Part shown: in pieces, positions 23,586 through 35,105 of the stretch
Numbering within the stretch: position 1 is the stretch's first letter
Layout of the letters: each line of letters opens with the position of its first letter
Source: Massospora cicadina
Lineage: Eukaryota > Entomophthoromycota > Entomophthoromycetes > Entomophthorales > Entomophthoraceae
DNA length: 64,000 bases
NCBI GenBank assembly: GCA_022478985.1
Contig: JAKSZP010008048.1
Location: 62,001-126,000 of the forward strand
Direction: 5' to 3'
The notes under the pieces: generated by a model
Databases searched by the model: none
What the model was told of the DNA's origin: nothing
The model's input: the letters and a program-made list of their open reading frames with translations, nothing else
Made by a program: the position numbers and the translations under genes

Positions 23586-26500
23586 CTATGGGGAGGAGGA
23601 GGGAACGTGTAAAGGGGCTGTAACCACAATTGAACACGTGTGGAGGAAAGGGTCCAAGCTGAGGAACCAAACTGGGAACCAGGAGGAGACCAGCTGACGG
23701 CGACGCGGAGGGAGGTACCCAAACATCCACGCCTGGAAGTGGTCCACCAAATGGGACCAGAGTCTGTGAACAGCTTCTGGGAGGGTGGGGGTGGAGCCTG
23801 CGATGGCATCCAAGACAATTGTGTGGATAGTCCACATGGCGATTGCGATTACCAGAGCATAGAGGGAGGGTGGAAGAGGGGATACCATGGATATAGCAAA
23901 CATATCCCTTGACAGACTGAAGGGATGTGTTTGATCCTGGCTAAGCAGACGTTGAACTTCGCGCCATATCGCTTCAGAGGTAGGGCACTTCTCCAAGCGG
24001 TGAAACAGCGTTCCATACTGTCCACACACGACGCATGGTGAGTGTAAAGCGTTAGAATGCTCAGCCATATGGTACACCCGCCTCAGGCAGCGCCACACAT
24101 GGGAACAGATTTGAGGCTGCAACAGAGGATGGTGTGCGTATTTCCAGATAGTCTTCTGGGTCTCAAGGGAATAAGGGATGTCAAATATGTCCATGTAGTC
24201 CACCCTGGATAGGACATGCGCCCATGTGGGGATCAAGCCATCTTGAATGGGTAACCCCTGTACCTCCTGTATGAACTGAGGAGAGGGCGGCCTCTCTGGG
24301 CTGTGTGTCCACAAATACAGATTCTTCACTAAGCGCTCCACATGGAGAGGAGGATTCGTTTGTAGTGGGTTTTAGTACCATGAAGACTTGTGGCCGATGG
24401 GTGGGAAGCCAGATATTTCATCAAGGAGTGAGGGTTCTATGGATTGTTAAGGCCCAGGGCGCAGGAGAAGTTGGAGCGGGCTGCGCGGGACCAGTGTTGG
24501 GAGGGGAGCATAGGGGCGGTGATGGCCGCAATCCAGGTGCCCAGGATCTTGGCAGTATGGGCTTTAAAGTTAAGCAGGCCCATGCCACTATGACGACGAG
24601 GGCCAAACATGACCTTAAGCCGCACTGGCGTTGGGCGGCCTGACCATAGCCACCCTTGTAGAAGGGCATACATAAATTTGAAAAACCCAAGGAGAAGGAG
24701 ATTGCGTGGGCTCCAAACCAGACTTTGGAGAGGAGCATAGAGTTGGCAAAACAACCCTGCCAGTAAGGGAAGTAGGGTGGGCTCTGAGGGAGGTGATGCG
24801 CTTCGTCACGTTGTCTAGAATACAACTTTCCATTACTGCTGAGGCATACCTGCCTGCCTCCACCCACACGCCCAGATGGCGGAAAGGCCCTATGGTAGGG
24901 CGTGGCATGAAGGGGAGCACAAGTGGGGCGGTGTGGGGTGGGCAGGGAAGGCGAGCACGTGTGCGAGCAGATGGGTTAGGCTGGGCACTGGTCGCTGGGG
25001 CCCAGCAGGTTTGATACCGACCAATGAGGATGATTCGGTTTTGGAGGCGTTCAGTGCAGCATTACTTACCCGGGAATACACCTTGATGAGAGCTTCAAGC
25101 ACGCGTGCATCTTGATTATTAGACACCCCAACCGCACAATCATCTGCAAACGCCATCATCTTGAGTGGGGCTTGGCATGGTACATGGACCCCAGTGAGGC
25201 GGGCATTCACATTTTAAAGTAGTGGGTCAAGGCTGAAGTTATATAAGAGTGGGCTAAGGGGGTCCCCTTGGCGTAGGCCCCTTTGAGGGCGGACTACTTC
25301 CGTGAGGAAGCCAGGGCCACTCACTGCCATTGTTGCAGATTCCGTAAGCAGCATCACCCAGCTGATGAAGCGAGGGGGTAAGCGGAATTGGTGGAGGCAG
25401 GCCCTGAGGTGTTCCCAGTTTACTCTATCATAGGCCTTCTGATGTCCAAGAATACTAGTGCTCCAGAGGCTGTGGACTGTCATGCGTTAGCCACAGAGTG
25501 CACATTGTCCCAAATTGACCTTCTGGGTATGAAACCGAATTGTTCTGGGGAGATGGTGGCAGAGGCTACAATCCCTAGACGGTTAGCCATGATTTTAGTT
25601 GAAATTTTTGTATCCATATTAGTTAAAGAAATGGGGCGCCAGTTGGCTAGGTCTAGCTTATCCCCTTTCTTTAAGAATGTGATGGTGAAGGCCTCTTGCT
25701 CTCCTGGTAGAAGGCGCGTATCCAGAAGGCTCTGGTTAAGGGAGGCAAGCAGCAGTGAGGATAGATATATGAAGTACTTCTTATAGAAATCATATGGAAT
25801 GACATCAGGGTTTGGGCATTTCCAATTTTGGTGCACTACGGATGGTGGACCAAAGTTCATCTGGAGTAATCAAATTTATTAATTCAAGGTATTGGGAAAC
25901 GGTGCAGATGTGATTGCTATCAAGAAATTTCGCCATTTCAGCTGGCTGAATTGGATCAGATTGGTATAACTTGGAGTAATACTTTTTTATTTTGATCACC
26001 ACTTCAGCCGGTGTATCCATGACAGATTCGTCTGACCTCCGCACCTGTGTGCAGGCCACACTCTGGCGCGGTGCAAAGATTTTTTAAAAAAAATAAGTGG
26101 AGCACGTGCCGCCCTCTGTAATGTGTTTGGCCCTGTACTGAACACAAACCTGATGTTTGTGTTGCCTTTCAAGCGCGTTGAAGTGGGTGGCTGCTTCTGC
26201 CCACTTCTGGCCCCAAGAAGGTTGTAGCCTGTGTCTGGGATGCTGGACTCCAGGTGTGCCAACTCTGCCAGAGCGCGAGATTATGGCCAATGTAGCTCAT
26301 GAGTGTTGGGAGGAGAGGTAGCGAGCATGGTGGATGGTATCTACTTTGAAGGCTGACCATGTGTAAATTGGGTCCGCACAAAATGGTGTAATAAACTCTT
26401 TTGTCGAAGTCACTGATTCCACCCATGTGGAAAATTCTGGTGACGCAAGTTCAGGTGGGTGGAGTTTGCACCAATGCGGAGCCCTAGCCACTGTGATGGG

Positions 26501-27200
26501 TAAGTGGTAGGTTATTGAGACCAGCTGGTGATCAGAGAAATCAATTTTTTGATGTGTGAAAGTGGGAAATATGAGATCAAAATTGCAGTGGCATGAGGAT
26601 AAGGTTAATGCGGGACATGGACCTTAATTGGCCATTGTGGGTGTGGGGCACATCATGTTCTCAAGTAGCGGAGCTCACTGCAGCAATGCATCTAGCAACT
26701 CAAGGGTGGCCTTTAGAATGCGAAGTTCTACGTGACCCTGAGGGGGCGTGGGATGAGGAAGGCCAATGGTCTGTGGGTGTGTTTAGCCAACAGTTCATGT
26801 CGCCAACTATGAAAGGGTCAGGGGGTAATGGAAGGGATTTGACCAACAAGAAAAATTACTGACACTCTCATGCACAGGTCAGGGCATAAATGTTGATAAT
26901 AGCGTGCACCATGTTGGCCCATAAAAATGTGACAATGAGTATTCAGCCATCGAGGAAGGATTCAGATGATAAAAATTTAAGAAAATTGTATTTCTGAACA
27001 AGCACCCCACAGTGCTCAGACCAGAAGGAAAGGGAAGGGAGGAGCATGGTTTTACAAGCATCCTCAAAACCTCACGTACAGTGGGACTCCTGGATGGCCA
27101 GGATGTCCACAGGTAACTTTTTTTGTAAAAAACTCAGTTTCCTAGCCTGGGATGGCGAGGCCTTGAGTCTGGCAATATTCAACATCCCTAAAGTGAAGGC
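23586..27200 (-). pseudogene. LINE R ORF2 (endonuclease-reverse transcriptase), few breaks
   Basis: In reading order: endonuclease words G-D-M-N-C-W (about 26800) and F-S-D-H-Q-L-V (about 26540). RT: open 25860-25480 with L-A-N-W-R-P-I-S-L-T-N and S-P-E-Q-F-G-F-I-P-R-R-S, open 25483-25214 with G-L-R-Q-G-D-P-L-S-P-L, and F-A-D-D at 25139-25150. C-terminal part open 24341-23586 (251 codons) with a C-x2-C-x7-H-x4-C finger at about 23984-24035, typical of this LINE group. Frameshifts separate the pieces, so this copy is not active as it stands. Confidence 0.85.
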
Positions 27201-27214
27201 TTCCCCTTTGCACC

Positions 27215-28600
27215 TTAGGTGCGAGGGGGTAGGCACCTGGGCCCACCAGCCTCCTCTGGATCCCCATGGGCCTTCACAGCAGTGTGGGTGTTTGCAGCAA
27301 CGCTATTGGTAGATTTTTTAATTTTAGCAGACAGGTTCACGTTGGCTTTTGCCTTCACTTTTGGTTTCCCCGCTGTCAAACAAATTTTTTGCGGTGCGGA
27401 TGAGTTTGGTGCACCAACATTCAGGTCAAAAAAATTTCAGGTAGTTGGAGACCATATCAGTTTCAATTGGGGCTTGGTTGCAAATGTCAGGTGAGATCAA
27501 GTCACCCATCAGATCCTCAGATTGGGTGGCCTAATCAGCTTGGGCATCCCAATATGAATGGTTGAGGGATTCCCAAGTTGCTTCTGCCATGAAGGTTTCA
27601 ATGTCCTCCTGATGTTGGGAGTGTGGGATAGCGGAGGCGACCTTGGCCGCGGCCCTGTGGGCCTGTTTGGCCTTCTTTCACTCTTGAGGGGAGACAGGCT
27701 TTAATAGTAAGTAGCAGCCTTGTGCTCCCCACAGGAAGGCCTCTTTGGTACTGGTGGTTGGTTCATAGTGAGCCTCCCCGTTGGTCATGGCCACTGAGGG
27801 GTGTTCTTGGAATGTGATGCTCTCCTTGGTGGGGCATGCATGTGCCTTATGGCCAAACGCGTTACAGTGGGTGCAGATGGGGGGTGCTCTGTCTACGGTT
27901 ACTCAGAAAGGGTGGGTGGTATGCCCTTCATTATTAATATAAGTGGAGTGTGGGATCTGGGTTAGGTCCTTCGCAATCTCCTTAGTTGGGGTAATAACTG
28001 CAATGGCTTTGCTAGTTCACAGGTGTGGCATCAGCATAAAGCGTTGCATCTTGTAGGATTGTATTTCGCCATATATGGTGAGACCATCTTTCAGGTGCTG
28101 CTCCAGAATGGCACGCTTGACTGTAGTGGGCAAAAAGTTTAATTTGAGGAAAATTTGGTTGGATTTTGTCCATCTGGTTCGTTTGGTTTCGATGACCCAC
28201 TGCCCTTCAGGGAGGTCAATCACAATGCGCACTACAGCAGCTTTGTCTTATGCCTCCTTGATTTTTAAAACTGAGATCCAGACAACCACATGACATGGAG
28301 TGAGGTGCAATGTACACTGCAGTTGGGAAATAAGTGTGCACATCCCCACAAAATTTTTCTTACAAAGCTGTTTGTTGGATATCCAGGAACACCTGGACTC
28401 CATATTCCACCGATGAGAGTGGTTGAGAGTGTAGCATGTTGATGTACTGGTTAAATTGCGCCTGCCAAGCGAGGATTTCTGCGGAAATAGTAACTGCCAG
28501 TTTTTTTATTTTTATGTAATCCGCCAGTTTCTCTGGGGCGTTTTCAAACGTTGGAGGTTGCAGGCCTACCACCTGTGCCTCTTACCTTACTTGCCCAACT
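27215..28600 (-). pseudogene. LINE R ORF1 relic
   Basis: Open pieces 28572-28360 (start M-V-G-L-Q-P-P-T-F-E-N) and 28232-28017, the latter with V-I-D-L-P-E-G-Q-W-V-I-E-T-K and Y-K-M-Q-R-F-M-L-M-P. Downstream a CCHC-like knuckle with P-P-I-C-T-H-C (near 27880) and H-A-C, then a charged A/K-rich stretch. Same block order as F1 and F2. The start is taken at 28572 because frames upstream hold stops, but upstream initiation cannot be excluded. Confidence 0.6.
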
Positions 28601-28705
28601 GCTTTATGACATGGTCGCAAACTAATCTCCTCTGTGAGATTACAAAACTAAATTCAGATTTAAATTGAATAAGTTGCAAAAGTGATTGCAACGAGAGAGA
28701 AAAGT

Positions 28706-28724
28706 TCTATTTTATTACTATATT
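28706..28724. repeat. target-site duplication of LINE R (right copy)
   Basis: TCTATTTTATTACTATATT, 18/19 identical to 23429-23447. Confidence 0.85.
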
Positions 28725-30349
28725 GAATAAACAACTAAATTTTAGATATTTCTATACTACTTCAATACACTTATATTTATGAACCTTGTTTTAAGCATAT
28801 AAGCTAATCCTAACTAAGTCTAAATTTTAATCAAGTTTAGTTTATTATTTAAAAAAATAACTTCTTTTTAGTTATCTAATAGTGTTACATGCCATTTTGT
28901 TATTCTTTTAACAGAAATAAACAGTGGCGATAAAAAATCAGATAATTATCTCATTTTTATGCCACATTATATTTTTTATTAAACAATTATATGCCTTTTA
29001 AATTAAATTACGCTTGTGAATACTAAAGCTTTAATTTAAATAAATACAAACACTTTTGAAATTATATATTTTAGTTTCAGAAAAAGCTTTGATCAACTAA
29101 TTGATTTTTGACCAGAAGCTAACTGAACAAGCTTCTCTTTCTTTCCAGATGATAAGACATCTGCTGCTGAGAAACTTTGTGCAGCTACTGGTATGAACCT
29201 AGGTGAAAGCTTTATCTTAGCAGAGAAAGGATTTCTTTCAACTGAATCAACTTTAGTCTTAAGAGGTTTAGTTTACCTAATTAAATCCTCAGGGGTGAGC
29301 TTGATAACCCTTACCTGGTACTTCTCTTTTTCACTTATTCACTTGCAAAAGATCTTCTCCAAATAATTTGATTACCAGATGAACACTTGATCATGGATAT
29401 AGAGATCAGTTTTCTCTTCTTGATCAACTATATCTGCAACTTGGTCCAGTTTAGCCTTTTTGTCATACAACTTAGGCATTTCTTCTGTTTCTACTTTTAA
29501 TCATATTTAGAAAAAGAAAAGTTTAGAAGTTCAATATCTGATATTAGTATACCTTGTTCAACCTCACAATAAAACCACTCATATAAGTTCAAAATTGTAA
29601 AGGGGATCTTGGTGAAAATATGTCAATCTTAAATAGCATGCCAAAGATGTGCTCTAAACTAAAAGGTCAACTGTACATAAAGGCCAAGTGTTCAATTATT
29701 TCAATCAATATTTTGCTGTGGTTGGATCAAGCTTTGTAGGTTAGGCTATGGATAGCTCCCCTTTATATCAGCTCTTGCAACAAGTTTTTTTCTATAATAA
29801 AAAAGTGTGATTTGATTTTAAGCTTTAGAGTTAGTGTTGGTAAATTTTTCCCTTGTGTCATCTAGGTTTTTTAATAATTTTTAAATCAAATTTGAGATTT
29901 TACTTGAGCAATTGAACATCCCAATTTAAGTTTGCCCTCAGTTTTACTGTAACTGAAAGTAAATGGAATATTGTTCAAGAAATTTATGGGATAAAGAAAC
30001 ATATTGCACAAGCTGTTATAAATAAATACTTATATATAATAAACTCCACCCAATTATTAAAAGGTGCTTTTATTAGATTTCAGCTAAATGTTTAAGCTTA
30101 TAAACATATGATATAAACGTTACCAAATTCATCTATATAAATTCTAAATTAACATAAATGTTTATCTTTTAGAAATAACAAGTTATTCTATATAGTTTTA
30201 TGATGAAAACATAATTTTTATCCTGGGTATATTATGACTTTAATCCTGTGATAATTTGACGCAGTCATAAACTAAACTTAATAGTTCAGACATAATACAA
30301 GTAAATATAAAAAAAGAACTATAATCAACTACTAACCACAAAAGTGTAC
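28725..30349. other. AT-rich DNA holding one unidentified coding relic
   Basis: Apart from the reverse-strand reading frame at about 29085-29760 (annotated separately), nothing recognisable. The first bases may include the 5' end of the ORF1-only element interrupted by LINE R. Confidence 0.5.
29085..29760 (-). pseudogene. unidentified coding relic, lysine/glutamate-rich
   Basis: On the reverse strand, one frame from about 29497 to 29085 runs about 135 codons with only three stops (two TAA, one TGA, at about 29368, 29341 and 29278) in AT-rich DNA. Readable pieces are V-E-T-E-E-M-P-K-L-Y-D-K-K, D-Q-V-A-D-I-V-D-Q-E-E-K-T-D, K-Y-Q-V-R-V-I-K-L-T-P-E-D-L and S-A-A-D-V-L-S-S-G-K-K-E-K-L. Upstream, a second frame to about 29760 also looks coding (L-Y-E-W-F-Y-C-E-V-E-Q-G), implying a frameshift near 29500. 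It is not LINE or gypsy pol by any motif I know. It could be a host-gene fragment, a gag of another family, or part of repeat B. Confidence 0.4.
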
Positions 30350-33300
30350 TTTTTATCACATTGGATGGCTCTTCTTAATTACGTTTTTCAGAAATTAGCT
30401 TCTGATAATAAATCAGACTATTAGTAATCAGGAAAGGTGAAAACCTGAGATAAAAAGTTTGATATTATAGCACAAGCAAGTCTAATGTAAGGAAGTTGTA
30501 AGATTCTTGGATCCTGTTATTAAGCTGGACAGGGTCTTGCACCCTTTTAGGAAAAAGGAAGTCCACACCAGGGCCTCGCCTCTCACTCAGATTAATGAAT
30601 TAGTATAACCCTAGATAAGAGATAGGTAACTGGTGTCTCTCCTTGTATGTCACACCCAACTCCACAATCAACTCCAAAATCTAAATGACTATTGTTACTT
30701 ATCTCCAGAGCATTATGTGCACATCGGATATCTTTGTTTAGATTTAAGATTTTTTTAAATCCATTACTACAAGTATATTTTTCCCCTAAATAGACTGCTC
30801 AACCAGGATTTTTTTCCAAAAAATTGATAACTGAGACAATCTCTGTAACAGATATTTGGAAATTAAGTTGGAAACAAGCAAAAAGTTAAATAAATGTCTT
30901 GACCCCACCATGCCAAGGAAAGACTTGGCTTTCATCATGGTTATGCAAGAACCCAAATATCATTTAGAGCCAACAGGGAATCGCCTTCAGAAAAGGCATA
31001 TAAATGAGCCACTAGAGTAAAGACATGAGAAGTGCTGATTAAACAATATGATGCATTGCCCGTTAGGTTTGCATAATGTGAAATTTTTTTAATAATCTAA
31101 AATTAAACAGAAATGGTCAAAATTGACTAACAACCTATTTTATGCAGTCTGTTTAGTATCATAACTAGAGAATGGGTTGAGTTCTCAAACAAATTCAAAT
31201 TTAAGGAAATGGGCTATAAAACTGAAAATTTTTTTGACGTAGTAATTTGACTTCAGGCTATAAGCATCCAATTCTGCCTCACATTAATGGCATTTGTAGA
31301 CAAACTTGAGCTCGTTGTATGCCATTTTAGTTTGAACTTATTTAGTTTGAACTTCTTTTAGTAACTTAGTGTCACCTGGGACTGTCCTAGATATCAAACT
31401 ATTACAGGAAAAGATGCTATGGGTTTAATCATTTGTTAGAGGAGAATTGTCTTAAGGTCACTCAATTGAACCAACTTATAAGCTTTAACATATGAGTTGG
31501 ATCTTCAGAACATGATGCTTTGAAGACTTATTGATAATGGTGGGTTCTATTTGGGAGTGGGTTGTGGGTTAGGTAGTACAAAAAAAGATGGACAGCTGCA
31601 ACCTAACTCCTAACCAGGGTGTTCCCTAGATCAGAAATCTGATTAAGTGGCAAAGCTTATAGGCATGTGCCCTTCTTTGTTTTAAAGGGTTGCAAGCCTT
31701 ATTTAGCTTGATAGCTGGAGCCTGGGACCCACATCATTCTTTCCTTGAAAACGCGGTCCACATCCCCTCAGGGCCTTTACCAGTGCATAGTTCTTGTACA
31801 AGTTTGTAGGTTTGGTGATGGCGATGGTGGCAGTCTTGGATGGGGGTGCCAATGAGACTTAAAAAGTTTCTTTGTGAAGCTTTTCAATTAACTCATAACA
31901 GTTGATACAATCCTTAGAAGTAAACCAGCTTTTCATTTAAGCTGGGTAACTCTTCAATTACACCATGTAGTGCACTCCACATTTGATCTGACATGCATCT
32001 AAGATCCTTATACAGTTAATTTGGGTGCTCCATCCACCAGAAGGGTTCTAACTTCAGTTTCTTGCCTTTGAACAGGAAAAAGTGAGGAAGCATAGGAGGA
32101 GGCATGGATCTTTGAGTTTCAGTAATTAACAGGTCAATTTTTTGAAAATGGCTTATTTGAGGAAAACTGGGCTTCGTTTCTGGATGCATCAGCACCCAAT
32201 GGAACAGCCAAATTTTCAGGGGCACTTTAGTTCTAGTAAATCTGATGAGGGACGTTATATTTCTTTAAGTGAGAAAAATGAAATCAGAGATGTGCCAGAT
32301 GCCCTGAGGCAAACAAAATGGCTGCAATGTGGAATTATGGGTCTTGCTTTGAAACCCCAAGGAAGAAAGAGGCAACTAGGATGACAACTCCTCAGGGTTC
32401 CATATTTCTGGACTTTAAGAGTGGTATCTTGCTAATCAAGATATGGTTTGGGGAGCACATGGTTATCTGTATTCTTCCAATAGACAAAATATATAGATAC
32501 AATCATCAGTAACTTAAATTGAAAAAAAATAAAATTAAATTTTTTTTGTAGAGCTATAGGGTGGCTTTGAGGTAGCTTACTTTGTTTAAACTGGCACATG
32601 GGGTTATGGTAAAAACGGGATAGTGGATCAAATAGCTTACAATGGCGAGGACAGGCTCCTTCTGAGAAGAGTGCTCCAGATAATTGGATAATGGGAACCA
32701 TATAGATTGCATTACCATGCACTCTTTATTTGTGTGAAATGAGCTGAAGTTGGTGTGCTGTAAGAGCATATGGTGAATGGATTTCACCAAACCAGTGTTG
32801 GGTTAAAAAAATCCCAGTCAAGATGGTGTGCAGTGTGTGCGGTGGATCGGTTATTATTGTTAGAAGCATATTTTTCAGAAACATGGCTATGGAACGCTGG
32901 ATGACTGGATAAAAATGAACAGGGGTCCCATTCAATAATCACTGGGGCCAAGATGCAATTAGCAGCTTGCTTTGCCAGATCAAAAAGTGTTTTGGAAAAG
33001 GTGTGTCAGGCAAAGTCCACATAAATTAAGTAGTAGCTGGACAGTTTTATTTTAATGAAAGTTCAGTTAAAGGAATGAACTGACTACAAAACTAGGAGGA
33101 GCTGTTGTCTTTATAGTGGGAGTAAGGGTAGAGTTGGGGAGAGGCCTAAAGTGGCCTGAGCCTATACATTAGAAAACACAATTTGATTATTTAGGTTTTG
33201 GAAAAAAGATATGTATTTGAAGAGTCATCAAAAGCTCAGATTAGATCATAAAAATTAATTATTGTCATCCTTTGATTGGTGCACATTTTATATTAATAGA

Positions 33301-33500
33301 ACCAATATGACATTTATTACTTGGATTGTTGCATTCATGCAGACAGTTTTTCAGGAATTAGTTTCATTTGGTTAAATGATTAGAAAAACCTTGGATGAGA
33401 ATCAAGGGATTAGGGGGTCAATCCATGATCTGATTACTAATGACCCAATATGACTTTCTTGACTTGTTAAGGGTTATTTAGAATTTTAGTAATTTTGGCC
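30350..33500. repeat. repeat B, copy 2 (longer copy)
   Basis: Positions 30350-32360 match 995-3013 in direct orientation. Beyond that, copy 1 is cut off by gypsy A, so the continuation to about 33030-33500 is seen only here and its right edge is a guess. It is not flanked by recognisable LTRs, and I find no terminal inverted repeat. A reverse-strand coding relic occupies about 32000-33030, with about 1.6 kb of AT-rich sequence 3' of it. Confidence 0.65.
31990..33030 (-). pseudogene. unidentified coding relic inside repeat B
   Basis: Reverse-strand frames with few stops: from about 33020, F-S-K-T-L-F-D-L-A-K-Q-A-A-N-C-I-L-A-P, later H-T-A-H-H-L-D-W-D-F-F-N-P-T-L-V-W, and at 32225-32016 P-L-K-I-W-L-F-H-W-V-L-M-H-P-E-T-K-P-S. 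The last block recurs in copy 1 (about 2680-2930) as P-L-K-F-L-A-L-L-W-V-L-M-H-P-E, so a protein-coding frame predates both copies. I do not recognise the domain; it has no RT, protease, integrase or transposase signature that I can name. Confidence 0.4.
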
Positions 33501-33702
33501 ATTTCTTGGGAAAATTAGGGTATCTGGGTTGAAAATTGGATAAGCCTCTAGGGTTCTTCCAGCGGGCCCAGGATTGCACTACCTCTCTACAAAACATTTA
33601 ATTTTCCCGAGGAATAAGAGAAAATGAGTGAAAAAAGGAATGATCCATGGGGCTGTTAAATTTCTGACCAAATCTGAAGAATTAATCACCTCTAATGGTG
33701 GT

Positions 33703-34487
33703 TGTTGGGCTTCCATTTTTAAGCTCAATGGTGCTATGCCCAAGAATCCTGACAAACAATACTTAAAGCTAAAAAATTTGCACGATAAGTATATTTTTAT
33801 TTAAAAGGGTGCCAAGTCACTGCTTAGGTCCTGTCAGCTAGAGTATCCGTCCTATGGTAAGTATGGGGGAATGGACTTATTGAAGTCAAGTAAAAAATGA
33901 GATATATAAATAAATGACGTTACTTTATTATAGTATAAAAATATCCTTTTTTATATCACATTCAACAATATAAGCCTAAAAGATAAAAGTGTTTTTGATA
34001 TTAATGAGGGTGACATCCAGAAGGGAAGATCTTAGCAAGGCAATGCATGCAGGATGGTATAGTGCCTAAGTTAAAATTTTGGTAGGGTAAAATCATGATT
34101 GAACCATCTAGTACTAAAAAAATTCATGATTGAATATCCAAGTCAGATGAGACTGGAGTTTTTAGGTTGATCACATGGAAGATTCTTTATTGTAACCCTT
34201 TTCAGGTTCATCTTAATTTAAAGAACTAAAGTGCCCTCTTAAGTCATTGTCACATCACTTTTATGATTATCAATAAAATGACGCGGGACTTCATCTTGAG
34301 TATCTTGGGCTTGATTTAGTTCGTCAGAATTTTCCTAGAGTCAAAATGAGTTGTGCCAACTCTCAACTTCTCTGGTAATTTATTAGGGTGATTCCTTTTA
34401 CCCCTTCTTAAGTCTAGGTGTCAATTCAGCTGAGGGAGTCAAAGGGTTGATATACTTCCCATCATGTCTGGTTCAGGATATCTGACA
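33703..34487 (-). repeat. 3' LTR of element E
   Basis: Read in reverse, it starts TGTCAGATATCC and ends GGAAGCCCAACA (about 785 bp) and is preceded by a purine tract GAAGGAGGAGA (complement at 34488-34498), as expected at the start of a 3' LTR. It matches the LTRs of A and the 5' LTR of E. Confidence 0.8.
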
Positions 34488-34535
34488 TCTCCTCCTTCAG
34501 GAATATAGGCAGGTGAGTACTAATGCAAGAATTGG
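34488..34535 (-). mobile_element. 48-bp internal piece of element E with polypurine tract
   Basis: It matches A at about 10372-10419 (shared ATTCTTG...) and lies between the E 3' LTR and the inserted element D. Its last four bases on the + strand, TTGG (34532-34535), are repeated at 45542-45545 on the far side of D. Confidence 0.7.
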
Positions 34536-35010
34536 TTTTCAGGATCAAATGTTGAAACCATGAATCCTTTGTTGTTTTTGGCCAGTGACCCAAAGTTCAA
34601 GGGTGCTGGATACTTACATAGGTTGCTTCTCTTGATTGAAAAATCTGATTTGTGAAAGATATTAAGTCTGGGATGGTAAATTCCAAATAGCTACAATTTT
34701 AAATAGAAATTGTGAAAAGGGAAGAAAAATTGTAATCTTTATTTTAGTCCACGCATCATTATAAGGGAGTTTTGTTTAGTAAACCACAAGCTAAGATCTT
34801 GACTCATACAATTTGGAGATTCAGAGGTAATTTAGTCATTTTCGTCCAATATGATTTGCTCGCCTCATAGATCAGGTTTGATCCCCAATACTAGGGCGTG
34901 GTATAGCACCAGAAATCATCCCAGATAAGGTCCTAGCTTTTTGGCCAGTGCAGGTTTGATTCCCATTATTTACCTTATTAAAATCTCCAATCTAGGTTGG
35001 AATCCCAATA
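34536..35010 (-). repeat. 3' LTR of element D
   Basis: Read in reverse, it starts TATTGGGATT (TGTTGGGATT in the other copy) after the purine tract AGAGGGGAG (complement at about 35013-35021). It matches 45072-45541 along its whole length with scattered changes, for example around 34740-34990 against 45260-45530. Confidence 0.85.
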
Positions 35011-35090
35011 ACTCCCCTCTAGATCTTGGCTTAGATGGGGGGGTAAATGGATGGAGAAAAAGACTTTGGATGCGGTTTACTACTGTATAT

Positions 35091-35105
35091 GAATAACTTA
35101 TACAA
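35091..35105. repeat. target-site duplication of LINE F2 (left copy)
   Basis: GAATAACTTATACAA. The right copy at 40204-40218 is GAATGACTTCTACAA (13/15 identical). Between them lies exactly LINE F2, and outside them the integrase tail of D resumes. Confidence 0.75.

Larger units (their letters stand above)
23448..28705 (-). mobile_element. LINE (Tad-like) copy R, full length
   Basis: 5258 bp, 5' end at 28705, 3' end at 23448, bounded by a 19-bp duplication that is 18/19 identical. Contains ORF1, ORF2 and the 3' tail (complement of GGCCAACCAGGGGACAG near 23473). It is closely similar to F2 (35106-40203) in opposite orientation and less so to F1. The ORFs are interrupted by relatively few changes. 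It landed in or next to the ORF1-only element, so it is younger than that element. Confidence 0.9.

Noticed and set aside
23640..25115. Several + strand open frames over LINE R (for example 23640-23912, 24305-24643, 24706-25014)
   Set aside because: They are antisense shadows of the GC-rich ORF2 on the reverse strand, which has the recognisable RT and finger motifs.
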